Assembly: GCA_958437935.1 (NCBI GenBank)
Contig: CAUBPS010000003.1
Span: 87,453 to 151,452, forward strand
Reading direction: 5' to 3'
Origin: an uncultured Collinsella sp.
GTDB taxonomy: Bacteria > Actinomycetota > Coriobacteriia > Coriobacteriales > Coriobacteriaceae
Length of the DNA stretch: 64,000 bases
The notes beneath the pieces were generated by a model. It was not told where the DNA came from, ran no database searches, and saw only the letters and a list, made by a program, of their open reading frames with translations. Of this stretch, positions 56,510 to 64,000 are shown piece after piece (positions within the stretch are counted from its first letter, which is position 1; each line of letters starts with the position of its first letter). The translations under genes were made by a program, and so were the position numbers.

Positions 56510-57655
56510 ATGGACCTTGCTGACATCCGCCAGGCCATCGATGGCATCGACACCACGCTCCTCAACAGCTTTGTCGAGCGCATGGACATTGCCACCGAGG
56601 TCGCCAAGTCAAAAATCGAGATGGGCAAGGCCGTCTTCGACCCCGCCCGTGAGCGCTCCAAGCTCAACAACCTCGCCAGCCGCGCGCCCGAGCGCTACGA
56701 GGCGCAGACCATCACCCTGTTCCGTCTCCTCATGAGCATGAGCAAGGCCGAGCAGCAGCGCTACATCAACGAGCTCAAGGGCATCACCGTCTCGCAAAAG
56801 GCCCACGCCACGGCTGCAGCCTCCGACACGCCCTTCCCTCAAACGGCCACCGTCGCCTGCCAGGGCGTCGAGGGCGCTTACAGCCAAATCGCCGCGTGCA
56901 AGCTCTTCGACGTGCCCGACATCGCGTTTTTCGAGACCTTCGAGGGCGTCATGCGCGCCGTGCGCGACGGCTTCTGCGAGTTTGGCGTGCTGCCCATCGA
57001 GAACTCCACCGCCGGTTCGGTCAACGCCGTCTACGACCTGCTCGCCCAGTTCGACTTCCATATCGTGCGCTCGCTTCGCCTCAAAATCGACCACAACCTG
57101 CTCGTCAAGCCCGGCACCAAGCTTGCGGACGTGCACGAGGTCTACAGCCACGGCCAGGCCATTGCCCAATGCGCCGGCTTTATCGAGGCGCACGACCTAC
57201 ACGCCACCAAGTACCCCAACACGGCCATGTCGGCCGAGATGGTCGCCAGCTCCGAACGCACCGATGTTGCCGCCATCGCATCGCGCAGCTGCGCGGCACT
57301 CTACGGCCTGGAGGTACTGGAGCCCAACATCCAGGACTCGGACAACAACTACACGCGCTTTGTCGTCATCAGCCGCGAGCCACGCGTCTACCCCGGCGCC
57401 AACCGCACCTCGCTCATGATTACCACGGCCAACGAGCCGGGCGCACTCTATCGCGTACTCGAGCGCTTCTACGCGCTCAATATCAACCTCATCAAGCTCG
57501 AGAGCCGCCCCATCCCCGGGCACGACTTTGAGTTTATGTTCTACTTTGACCTGGACTGCCCCTTTGGCAGCAAGGCCCTCGATGACCTGCTCGACTCGAT
57601 CGACGACGTGTGCGAGAGCTTCACCTACTTTGGCAGTTACACGGAGGTGCTCTAG
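56510..57655 (+). CDS. pheA: Bifunctional chorismate mutase / prephenate dehydratase
   Basis: A 381-residue P-protein for the Phe branch. The AroQ-type chorismate mutase is at ~1-90 (IRQAIDGIDTTLLNSFVERM, IATEVAKSKIEMGKAVFDP). The prephenate dehydratase is ~105-290 (VACQGVEGAYSQIAACKLF; VLPIENSTAGSVNAVYDLL; TRFVVISREP). The C-terminal ACT domain (~300-381; MITTANEPGALYRVLERFYA and LESRPIPGHDFEFMFY) should sense Phe. Start 56510 is chosen over an upstream in-frame GTG because AAAGGGG lies at the right distance. Confidence 0.96.
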   Translation: MDLADIRQAIDGIDTTLLNSFVERMDIATEVAKSKIEMGKAVFDPARERSKLNNLASRAPERYEAQTITLFRLLMSMSKAEQQRYINELKGITVSQKAHATAAASDTPFPQTATVACQGVEGAYSQIAACKLFDVPDIAFFETFEGVMRAVRDGFCEFGVLPIENSTAGSVNAVYDLLAQFDFHIVRSLRLKIDHNLLVKPGTKLADVHEVYSHGQAIAQCAGFIEAHDLHATKYPNTAMSAEMVASSERTDVAAIASRSCAALYGLEVLEPNIQDSDNNYTRFVVISREPRVYPGANRTSLMITTANEPGALYRVLERFYALNINLIKLESRPIPGHDFEFMFYFDLDCPFGSKALDDLLDSIDDVCESFTYFGSYTEVL

Positions 57656-58906
57656 ATGACCGATGTCGCCGCAACCCGCCCCTACGGCGTGCTGGGCCGC
57701 GTGCTGGGCCACAGCTACACCCCGACCATCTACAAGGAGCTCGCGGGGCTCGAGTATGTGCGTTTTGAGCGCGAGCCCGAGGACCTCCAGGCTTTTATGA
57801 CGGGTGACGAATGGGAGGGCACCAACGTGACCATCCCCTACAAGCGCGCCGTCATGGAATACCTGGACGAGCTGAGTCCACTCGCCGAGCGTATGGGAAA
57901 CGTCAACACCATCACGCGCCTGCCCGACGGCCGCCTGCGCGGCGACAATACTGACTATTTCGGTTTTCAGTGCCTGGTCGAGGAGCTGGGGGTTGAGGTT
58001 ACCGGCAAGAAGGTTCTCGTGCTCGGAGCCACCGGCGGCGCCGGCACCACGGCAAGTGTGGTGCTGGGAGATCTGGGCGCCATCGTTGTGCCCGTGGGCC
58101 GCACGAGCGAGGTCAACTACGGCAACATCGCGCAGCAATCCGACGCCGCCCTGCTCGTCAACTGCACGCCTGCCGGCATGTTCCCCCACTGCCCCGATGC
58201 GCCCTGCACGCTCGAAGAACTTGACGTGCTCGAGGGCGTCATCGACATCGTTTACAACCCCGCCCGCACGGGCCTGATGCTCGAGGCCGAGCGCCGCGGC
58301 ATCCCCTGCATCGGCGGCCTGCTGATGCTCGTGGCCCAAGCGTCACAGGCCGTCGAGCGCTATACCGGCCAGGTCACCCCGCGTGGGCGCATCCTGGACG
58401 TAACGGAGCGCTTGTCACGCCGCGAACAGAACATCGCGCTGATTGGCATGCCGGGCTCGGGCAAGACCCGCGTGGGTGAACAGATCGCAACGCTGACGGG
58501 TCGCGAGCACATCGATCTGGACCGCGCCCTCGAGGAGCGCCTGGGCATGCCCTGTGCCGACTATATCGTCGAGCGCGGCGAGGCGGCCTTCCGCGAGCAG
58601 GAGACGGCGGCGCTGTCCGACATCTCCAAGCGTAGCGGCCTGGTACTTTCCACCGGCGGCGGCGTGGTCACGCGGGACGAGAACTATCCGCTGCTGCACC
58701 AGAACAGCCAGATTGTGATGCTCAACCGCAAGCTCGACGAACTCGCCCACAAGGGACGCCCTATCACCGCCCGCGACGGCATCGACAAGCTGGCCGAGCA
58801 GCGCATGCCGCGCTACCGCGCCTGGTCCGACTACATCATCGACTCACGCGATTGCGCCGCCAACACCGCCCAAGCCCTCCTCGACACCCTCCCACCCGCT
58901 CTCTAA
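57656..58906 (+). CDS. aroE-aroK: Fused shikimate dehydrogenase - shikimate kinase
   Basis: A 416-residue fusion of two consecutive enzymes. AroE domain ~1-245: YGVLGRVLGHSYTPTIYKEL (a variant of the GxxxxHSxSP motif), GTNVTIPYKRAVMEYLD with the catalytic Lys, GDNTDYFGFQ and LVLGATGGAGTTASVVL. AroK domain ~260-416: Walker A LIGMPGSGKTRVGEQIA, DLDRALEERLGMPCADYI, LSTGGGVVTRDENYPLL and RMPRYR. It would reduce dehydroshikimate and phosphorylate shikimate. It begins directly after the pheA stop. Confidence 0.94.
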   Translation: MTDVAATRPYGVLGRVLGHSYTPTIYKELAGLEYVRFEREPEDLQAFMTGDEWEGTNVTIPYKRAVMEYLDELSPLAERMGNVNTITRLPDGRLRGDNTDYFGFQCLVEELGVEVTGKKVLVLGATGGAGTTASVVLGDLGAIVVPVGRTSEVNYGNIAQQSDAALLVNCTPAGMFPHCPDAPCTLEELDVLEGVIDIVYNPARTGLMLEAERRGIPCIGGLLMLVAQASQAVERYTGQVTPRGRILDVTERLSRREQNIALIGMPGSGKTRVGEQIATLTGREHIDLDRALEERLGMPCADYIVERGEAAFREQETAALSDISKRSGLVLSTGGGVVTRDENYPLLHQNSQIVMLNRKLDELAHKGRPITARDGIDKLAEQRMPRYRAWSDYIIDSRDCAANTAQALLDTLPPAL

Positions 58907-58908
58907 CC

Positions 58909-58949
58909 AAAACCACCACAAAGGGGACAGGCACCTTTGTGGTGGTTTT
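58909..58949. repeat. Perfect 15-bp palindrome (REP-like) between aroEK and aroQ
   Basis: AAAACCACCACAAAG (58909-58923), an 11-base loop GGGACAGGCAC, then the exact complement (58935-58949) ending TTTT. The loop plus flanks (AAGGGGACAGGCACCTTT) is a motif I recall from dispersed palindromes in Coriobacteriia and other genomes, some linked to REP-associated transposases. It can also act as a terminator in either direction. Confidence 0.8.
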
Positions 58950-58970
58950 CCAACCGCAAAGGAAGCAACC

Positions 58971-59408
58971 ATGAAAGCACTCGTCATCAACGGCCCCAAC
59001 CTCAACATGCTCGGCATTCGCGAGCCGGGTATCTACGGTAGCGACAACTACGACCGCCTGGTCCAGATCTGTCAGGAAGCGGGCGCCGCACAGGGCTTCG
59101 AAGAAGTCGAGGTCTTCCAGTCTAACCACGAGGGCAGCATCGTCGACAAGATCCAGGAGGCCTACGGCAAGGTCGACGGCATCGTCATCAACCCGGCGGC
59201 TTACACGCATACGAGCGTGGCGATCCTCGACGCCCTCAAGGCCGTTGCCATCCCTGCCGTCGAGGTGCACATCAGCGCCGTAGAGACGCGCGAAGACTTC
59301 CGCCAGGTGAGCTATGCACGCCTAGCTTGCTTCGCCACCATCACCGGCGAGGGCCTGCAAGGCTACGCCCACGCGCTGGAGCTGCTGAGGGAGCATCTCG
59401 AAAAGTAA
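58971..59408 (+). CDS. aroQ: 3-dehydroquinate dehydratase, type II
   Basis: A 145-residue type II dehydroquinase (dodecameric family) converting dehydroquinate to dehydroshikimate. Motifs: VINGPNLNMLGIREPGIYGS with the catalytic Tyr, EVFQSNHEGSIVDKIQEA, GIVINPAAYTHTSVAILDAL and VEVHISAVETREDFRQVSY. AAAGGAAG precedes the ATG. It completes the shikimate set in this operon, so all seven steps are encoded within 8.5 kb. Confidence 0.96.
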   Translation: MKALVINGPNLNMLGIREPGIYGSDNYDRLVQICQEAGAAQGFEEVEVFQSNHEGSIVDKIQEAYGKVDGIVINPAAYTHTSVAILDALKAVAIPAVEVHISAVETREDFRQVSYARLACFATITGEGLQGYAHALELLREHLEK

Positions 59409-59470
59409 AATGCCAACCCCAACAAACAGCAGCGGCTTGCTCGCGCTCGGCTCCAGCAGCACACAAGATG

Positions 59471-59503
59471 AAAAAAGCCCAGACCACCAAGCGGTCTGGG
59501 CTT
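59471..59503. terminator. Terminator serving tRNA-Arg(TCT) and possibly the aro operon
   Basis: An 11-bp perfect stem (AAGCCCAGACC/GGTCTGGGCTT) with a 7-base loop. The minus strand ends in TTTTTT, right for the tRNA at 59513-59589, nine bases away. On the plus strand only TTAATAA follows, a weaker end for aroQ. Confidence 0.8.
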
Positions 59504-59512
59504 AATAAACGA

Positions 59513-59589
59513 TGGTGCTCCATGGCGGATTCGAACCGTCGACCTTGGGATTAGAAGTCCCCTGCTCTATCCAACTGAGCTAATGGAGC
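59513..59589 (-). tRNA. tRNA-Arg (anticodon TCT)
   Basis: A 77-base cloverleaf: acceptor GCTCCAT/ATGGAGC, D-stem GCTC/GAGC, anticodon loop CTTCTAA (anticodon TCT, reads AGA/AGG), T-loop TTCGAAT, A and encoded CCA. The anticodon stem has a G-A mismatch at 27-43 and the T-stem an A-C mismatch, but all conserved positions are present. Confidence 0.92.
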
Positions 59590-59643
59590 AAATAACCGCA
59601 CGCCCAAGCAAGCACAAGCCTGTCAGGCGCAAGTAATTATAAC

Positions 59644-60414
59644 CTAGTTGAACTGCTCGCGATACGCCTTGCAGACCTCACTGACCGGGCCGTCCATGCG
59701 AAGGTCACCCTTCTCAATCCAAACGGCACGCTGGCAGATGCGCTCAACCTGCTCCATGGAGTGCGAAACGAACAGAACCGTCACGTCGCCGCTCTGGATA
59801 AAGTGCTGGATGCGGGCCTCGCACTTCTGCTGGAAGAACACATCACCGACGGACAGCGTCTCGTCAACGATCAGAATATCGGGCTCGGTAATCGTCGCGA
59901 TTGCAAAGGCGATACGCGCCACCATGCCCGAGGAGAAGTTCTTAAGCGGCATATCGACAAAGTTCTGAAGCTCAGCGAACTCAATAATGCCGTCAAAGTT
60001 GGCGTCGATGAACTCCTTGGTATAGCCGAGCAGGGCGCCGTTCAGATAGATGTTCTCGCGGGCGGTCAGCTCGGGGTCAAAGCCGGCACCAAGCTCAATC
60101 AGCGGCGCAATGTTACCGTGCACCTTAACGCTGCCCTCGCTGGGCTCGAGCACACCGGCGATAATCTTGAGCATCGTGGATTTGCCAGAGCCGTTGGTAC
60201 CGACCAGGCCCACGACCTCGCCGCGATGAATATCGAACGAGATGTGCTTAAGTGCCCTAAACTCCTCAAAGAACAGCTCGTGCTTGGCAAGCTTGATGAA
60301 GTACTCCTTGAGGTTGGTCAGCGACTCGGACGCCATGTTAAAGATCATGGTGACGTCGTCGACCTCGACAGCCAGAGGCTGCTCGCTGTAATCAACAACA
60401 GATTCAGTCATCAC
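59644..60414 (-). CDS. Polysaccharide/teichoic acid ABC transporter, ATP-binding subunit
   Basis: A 256-residue ATPase of the Wzt/TagH type. Walker A GLVGTNGSGKSTMLKIIAGV (~72-90), a signature NFSSGMVARIAFAIAT (~158) and Walker B ILIVDETLSVGDVFFQQKC (~178). An N-terminal extension (VDDVTMIFNMASESLTNLKE YFIK-like) is typical of polysaccharide exporters. It has no C-terminal sugar-binding domain. It pairs with the permease upstream (8-base gap) to export an undecaprenyl-linked polymer. Confidence 0.92.
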   Translation of the reverse strand: MMTESVVDYSEQPLAVEVDDVTMIFNMASESLTNLKEYFIKLAKHELFFEEFRALKHISFDIHRGEVVGLVGTNGSGKSTMLKIIAGVLEPSEGSVKVHGNIAPLIELGAGFDPELTARENIYLNGALLGYTKEFIDANFDGIIEFAELQNFVDMPLKNFSSGMVARIAFAIATITEPDILIVDETLSVGDVFFQQKCEARIQHFIQSGDVTVLFVSHSMEQVERICQRAVWIEKGDLRMDGPVSEVCKAYREQFN

Positions 60415-60422
60415 AGCACTCC

Positions 60423-61268
60423 TTAGATGTAGAGGATAAATTTGCGCTCGGACTTATGGAACACGGTGTAGCCAATAACAAGCGCAAGGACCGCCCAAGC
60501 GACACACATACCAAACGTCATAAGCGAGGGCGTAGTCTGGAACAGGAAGATATCGCGCATAAACTGCAGGTAGTTGAACATGGGGTTCGCATACATCAAG
60601 ATACGCACGAGATGCGGCATTTGCGCAATATAGTCAGTCGTCCAGAAGATGGGCGTAATGTAAGTCCACGCCGTAATGATGACGCTCCACAGATGCATAA
60701 CGTCGCGGAAAAAGACCGTAAGGGCAGAGAGCATCATGCCCAGGCCCATGCAGAAGCACATAAGCAGCAGCAGGCAAACCGGCAGCAGAATCAGGTGCCA
60801 AGAAGGCATAACGCGGAACCACAGCATAACGATGGCGACGGCAACCAGCGAGAAGGCAAAGTTGACTAGCGAGAAGAGCACCTTCTGCACCGGGAAGACC
60901 CAGCGGTGCACCTTAACTTTCTTGAGCAAAGGGGCAGCACCCACGATCGACGTCAGGGCCTGGTTCGTAGACTCGGACATGACGGCAAAGGTAATGTTAC
61001 CCACGATCAAGTACAGCGGGTACATCTCGGGTGTCATTGAGCCATTGCGGCCCTGGCCAAAAATCGTCGAGAACACGATGGCCATGACGATCATCATCAG
61101 CAGCGGATTGAGCACCGACCATGCGACGCCCAGAACACTGCGGCGATACTTGATTTTAAAATCCTTGGTAACCAGCTGGCGAAGGATAAACGCATCCTTC
61201 TCAAATTCATTCTTAGCAAACGTCGCAGGCAGACTGCGAGTTTCTTGTTGCTTTGTCTGATCCGACAC
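60423..61268 (-). CDS. Polysaccharide/teichoic acid ABC transporter, permease
   Basis: A 281-residue ABC-2 permease of the Wzm/TagG type with six hydrophobic helices. An N-terminal cytoplasmic amphipathic region (FILRQLVTKDFKIKYRRSVL) precedes VAWSVLNPLLMMIVMAIVFS. The end is basic (HKSERKFILYI). Start GTG at 61268 with AAGGGAG eight bases upstream; longer frames upstream lack a site. Together with the ATPase it probably exports a rhamnose-containing wall polymer, given the adjacent glycosyltransferase and Rml genes. Confidence 0.9.
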   Translation of the reverse strand: MSDQTKQQETRSLPATFAKNEFEKDAFILRQLVTKDFKIKYRRSVLGVAWSVLNPLLMMIVMAIVFSTIFGQGRNGSMTPEMYPLYLIVGNITFAVMSESTNQALTSIVGAAPLLKKVKVHRWVFPVQKVLFSLVNFAFSLVAVAIVMLWFRVMPSWHLILLPVCLLLLMCFCMGLGMMLSALTVFFRDVMHLWSVIITAWTYITPIFWTTDYIAQMPHLVRILMYANPMFNYLQFMRDIFLFQTTPSLMTFGMCVAWAVLALVIGYTVFHKSERKFILYI

Positions 61269-61428
61269 GGATGCAACTCCCTTACTCGTAATCGTTGACA
61301 AACGAACAGTATAGACCCGACGGCCATGCAAACGATTCGCGCAACAAAACTGGAGAACTAACCCACATCTTAGGATGCCAAGCCCAAACGGCTATACTTT
61401 CAGGGATTGAATGTATAAGGAGCATTGA

Positions 61429-62400
61429 GTGAATTCTGAATCCATCGCCGTCATCATCCCCTGCTACAACGAAGCCCTCACGATCGGCAAAGTCATCGAC
61501 GACTTTCACCGCGAGCTTCCGCAAGCGACGGTCTATGTCTATGACAACAACTCGTCGGACGACACCTCACGCATCGCCACCGAACACGGCGCCACGGTCC
61601 GCTTTGAGCCCCGTCAGGGAAAGGGCAACGTGTGCCGCCAGATGTTTCGTGATATCGACGCCGATTGCTACCTGATGGTCGACGGAGACGACACCTATCC
61701 CGCCGAGGCGGCCAAAGCCCTCTGCGAGCCTATCCTCAACGGCACGGCCGATATGACCGTAGGCGACCGCCTTTCCAACGGCACCTACGCCGAGGAAAAC
61801 AAGCGTGCTTTCCACGGCTTTGGCAACAATCTGGTCCGCGCCATGATCAAGTGGATCTATGGCTACAGCTTCGATGATGTCATGACCGGCTACCGCGCCA
61901 TGAGCCGCCCGTTCGTCAAAACCTTCCCTGTGCTTTCCGAGGGCTTCCAAATCGAAACCGAGCTCTCGATCCACGCCGTCGACCACCGCTGGCGCATCAA
62001 AGATGTGCCCATCGAGTACCGCGACCGTCCGGAAGGCTCCGAGTCCAAGCTCAATACCGTGAGCGACGGCATTAAAGTCGTCGCGATGATCGGTACGCTG
62101 TTCAAGGACTACCGCCCGCTGAAGTTCTTCAGCCTCGTCGCGCTTCTGTTTGCGGTGATCGGCCTCGCCCTGGGCATGCCCATCGTTGTCGAGTATTTCC
62201 AGACCGGCCTCGTTCCGCGCTTCCCCACCGCCATGCTCGCCGCGTCGTTTATGTTCCTGTGCGGCCTGAGCCTTGCAACCGGATTCATCCTCGATTCCGT
62301 GGCAAAGGTCGAAAAAAAGCAGTGGGAGGTCAACGTGTACAGCAAATACGCCTACGACGACCAGCCTGGCAGGTCCGCCACCACGCCAAGCGAGAGGTAG
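61429..62400 (+). CDS. GT2 glycosyltransferase with C-terminal membrane helices
   Basis: A 323-residue transferase of the dolichyl-phosphate-sugar synthase type. GT-A motifs: VIIPCYNEALTIGKVIDDFH, YDNNSSDDTS, LMVDGDDTYPAEAAKALCEP (DGDD metal site) and DVMTGYRAMSRPFVKTFPV. Two C-terminal membrane helices (FFSLVALLFAVIGLALGMPI; AASFMFLCGLSLATGFILDS) anchor it. Start is GTG with AAGGAG upstream; TATACT at 61393-61398 may be its -10. Probably makes a polyprenyl-phosphate sugar for envelope glycans. Confidence 0.9.
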   Translation: MNSESIAVIIPCYNEALTIGKVIDDFHRELPQATVYVYDNNSSDDTSRIATEHGATVRFEPRQGKGNVCRQMFRDIDADCYLMVDGDDTYPAEAAKALCEPILNGTADMTVGDRLSNGTYAEENKRAFHGFGNNLVRAMIKWIYGYSFDDVMTGYRAMSRPFVKTFPVLSEGFQIETELSIHAVDHRWRIKDVPIEYRDRPEGSESKLNTVSDGIKVVAMIGTLFKDYRPLKFFSLVALLFAVIGLALGMPIVVEYFQTGLVPRFPTAMLAASFMFLCGLSLATGFILDSVAKVEKKQWEVNVYSKYAYDDQPGRSATTPSER

Positions 62401-62450
62401 ATCTTCCGCAAAATACTATTGGCACCACTGCGTAGATAGCCACCAACAAG

Positions 62451-62480
62451 AAAAGCCGCCGTTAACAAGCGGCGGCTTTT
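62451..62480. terminator. Bidirectional terminator between glycosyltransferase and rmlCD
   Basis: An 11-bp perfect stem (AAAAGCCGCCG/CGGCGGCTTTT) with 8-base loop. A-tracts at one side and T-tracts at the other make it functional for the two converging genes. Confidence 0.88.
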
Positions 62481-62502
62481 GCTCTCGAAAAGTTAATAGC
62501 GG

Positions 62503-63957
62503 CTAGAGCGTCTTGAGGTACTCCCCCAGCTCTTCCTCCCAGTCGGGCATGTGGAACCCGACCGACTCGAGCCTGGACAGGTCGAGCGCGGAGTGGACCG
62601 GGCGCGGGGCGACGGGGCCGGCGGCGCCGGCGTAGTAGTCGGCGGTCGAAACCGGCACGACCCTGTCCCCGTTGCCGTTGGCGGCCTCGAAGACGGCGCG
62701 GGCGATGTCGGCCCAGGACTTGACGGCGCCGGAACCGGTGCAGTCGTAGGTGCCGTAGGGGGCGCGGCTCCCCAGCACGTGGAAGATTGCCTGCGCCATG
62801 TCGCGCGTGAAGGTCAGGCGTCCCAGCTGGTCGTCCACGACGGTGACCTGCTCCAACTTGTCCTCCGGGTCGGCGACGCGGTCGGAGAGCGCCCTCATGG
62901 TCTTGACGAAGTTGTGCCCCTCGCCGATGACCCAGGAGCTGCGCATGATGTAGTGGCGCGGGCACCCGGCCACGGCGATGTCGCCGGCGGCCTTGGTCTG
63001 GCCGTAGACTGACAGCGGGGAGAACGGCTCGTCCTCCGTGTGGACCTCGGCCGTGCCGTCGAAGACGTAGTCGCTGGACACGTGGACGAGGGTGATCCCG
63101 TACCCGGCGCAGGTGCGGGCGAGAAGCGCCGGCCCGGTGGCGTTGGCCTTCCAGGCGGTCACGCGGCCCTCGGGGGTCTCCGCCCTGTCGACCGCCGTGT
63201 AGGCGCCGCAGTTGATCACGGTGCCGTAGAGCGACCAGTCGTACTGCGAATAGGCCTCCGGGTCGGACATGTCGAAGGTGTCGATGTCGCAGAAGTCGAA
63301 GTCCTTCGCCAAGCCGCGCTCCTCGGCGAGCCTGCGGACCGCGCGGCCCAGCTGGCCGTTGCAGCCGGTGACGAGGGTGCGCTTCGGCGCCATGGGGACG
63401 ACGTCCCTCAGCATCGGGTGGTTTTTGTCCGCCTCGGAGACGGTGGCCTCGTCGAGCGGGATCGGCCACTCGATGGCGAGCTCCGGGTCGGCGAGGTTCA
63501 CGAAGGTGTAGGTCCTCTTCAGCTCGAGCGACCAGTGGGCGTCCACCAGGTACGTGTAGGCGGTGCCGTCCTCCAGGGCCTGGAAGGAGTTGCCCACGCC
63601 GCGCGGGACGTAGATGGCCCTGGACGGGTCCAGGGTGCAGGTGAACACCTTGCCGTAGGTGGCGCTGCCCTCGCGCAGGTCCACCCAGGCGCCGAAGACC
63701 GAGCCGCGGGCCACGGAGATGAACTTGTCCCAGGGCTCCGCGTGGATGCCGCGGGTGACGCCGCGGCTGTCGTTGTAGGAGATGTTGTTCTGGACGACCC
63801 TGAGGTCGGGGATGCCCAGGGCGGTCATCTTGGCGCGCTGCCAGTTCTCCTTGAACCAGCCGCGCGAGTCGCCGTGGACGGCGAGGTCGACGACCTTCAG
63901 GCCCTCGATGCCGGTCTCGGCGACGGAGAGGTCCTTCTCGAATGCGATGTCTGCCAT
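62503..63957 (-). CDS. rmlCD: Fused dTDP-4-dehydrorhamnose 3,5-epimerase / reductase
   Basis: A 484-residue fusion for the last two steps of dTDP-L-rhamnose synthesis. RmlC-like cupin ~1-190: GDSRGWFKENWQRAKMTALG, QNNISYNDSRGVTRGIHAEP, PRGVGNSFQALEDGTAYTYL. RmlD-like SDR ~200-484: RTLVTGCNGQLGRAVRRLAE (NADPH site), GAYTAVDRAETPEGRVTAWK, SSDYVFDGT and SVYGQTK with the catalytic Tyr/Lys. In the epimerase the His of the usual RGLH(Y/W) motif is kept (RGIHAEP). Such fusions are found in Bifidobacterium and Coriobacteriia. The upstream region leaves the window after 43 bases; AGGAGCTTTTCCCAC precedes the ATG. Confidence 0.92.
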   Translation of the reverse strand: MADIAFEKDLSVAETGIEGLKVVDLAVHGDSRGWFKENWQRAKMTALGIPDLRVVQNNISYNDSRGVTRGIHAEPWDKFISVARGSVFGAWVDLREGSATYGKVFTCTLDPSRAIYVPRGVGNSFQALEDGTAYTYLVDAHWSLELKRTYTFVNLADPELAIEWPIPLDEATVSEADKNHPMLRDVVPMAPKRTLVTGCNGQLGRAVRRLAEERGLAKDFDFCDIDTFDMSDPEAYSQYDWSLYGTVINCGAYTAVDRAETPEGRVTAWKANATGPALLARTCAGYGITLVHVSSDYVFDGTAEVHTEDEPFSPLSVYGQTKAAGDIAVAGCPRHYIMRSSWVIGEGHNFVKTMRALSDRVADPEDKLEQVTVVDDQLGRLTFTRDMAQAIFHVLGSRAPYGTYDCTGSGAVKSWADIARAVFEAANGNGDRVVPVSTADYYAGAAGPVAPRPVHSALDLSRLESVGFHMPDWEEELGEYLKTL

Positions 63958-64000
63958 GTGGGAAAAGCTCCTATCGAAGAGGTTCAGGTTGCGGGCGCCC

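Noticed and set aside
58960..59603. Second prophage or island between aroQ and tRNA-Arg(TCT)
   Set aside because: No direct repeat of the tRNA end, no integrase and only ~100 bases of intergenic DNA.

Overview
The window looks like the chromosome of a high-GC Coriobacteriia member, most likely Collinsella or a close relative. That placement is inference from gene content, frequent GTG/TTG starts, the fused RmlC-RmlD protein and a palindrome of a type I recall from Coriobacteriia genomes; no database was searched. A complete siphovirus-type prophage of about 36.4 kb (14291-50698) interrupts the host chromosome.

Left host arm (1-14290, all minus strand). A cell-shape cluster is read leftwards: zinc-ribbon membrane protein, cyclophilin, TPR membrane protein, mreB, mreC, mreD, mrdA (PBP2), rodA, a DUF697-like membrane protein and a B12-binding radical SAM protein that leaves the window. 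A P-type cation ATPase precedes it. Just outside the prophage, at 14245-14280, is an intrinsic terminator with no gene of its own. It is best explained as the original terminator of the tRNA-Arg(CCG) now lying 36 kb away.

Prophage (14291-50698). The phage used the 3' end of tRNA-Arg(CCG) as target. A 10-bp direct repeat (14291-14300 and 50689-50698) marks the ends. Except for a Cro-like regulator and a large serine recombinase at the right end, every phage gene is on the minus strand. Reading from the repressor leftwards: repressor with an operator embedded in its own promoter; an ERF/SSB recombination-replication block; about twenty tiny, stop-start coupled genes, many with Cys4 zinc-ribbon motifs, plus a Lar-type anti-restriction protein; an HNH/TerS/TerL packaging block; portal, scaffold, HK97-type capsid; connectors; major tail protein; tail chaperones with a -1 frameshift signal (A AAA AAC); tape measure, Dit, tail-tip protein, BppU-like protein; a diversity-generating retroelement (DGR); and a lysis module.

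The DGR is the most notable system. Its order is that of Bordetella phage BPP-1: variable protein with a 3' variable repeat (VR), Avd, template repeat (TR), reverse transcriptase. The 80-bp TR and VR cores align without gaps and differ at 9 sites, 8 of which are adenines in the coding-sense TR. Seven of eight Asn codons of the TR have become Gly, Ser, Asp or Tyr. The variable protein lies beside tail-tip genes and is probably the receptor-binding protein.

The recombinase reading frame crosses the attachment core. In the integrated state its last 18 residues are antisense tRNA sequence. In the circular phage the same frame would continue into 14301-14375 and give a different 24-residue tail.

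Right host arm (50690-64000). The tRNA-Arg(CCG) and its promoter are followed by a plus-strand aromatic amino acid operon: DAHP synthase, tyrA, aroB, aroA, aroC, pheA, an aroE-aroK fusion and aroQ. Together these make chorismate, then the Phe and Tyr precursors. A hairpin with a T-run precedes the first gene. A second tRNA, Arg(TCT), follows the operon. The window ends with cell-surface genes: a polysaccharide ABC transporter pair, a GT2 glycosyltransferase with membrane anchor, and an RmlC-RmlD fusion for dTDP-rhamnose.
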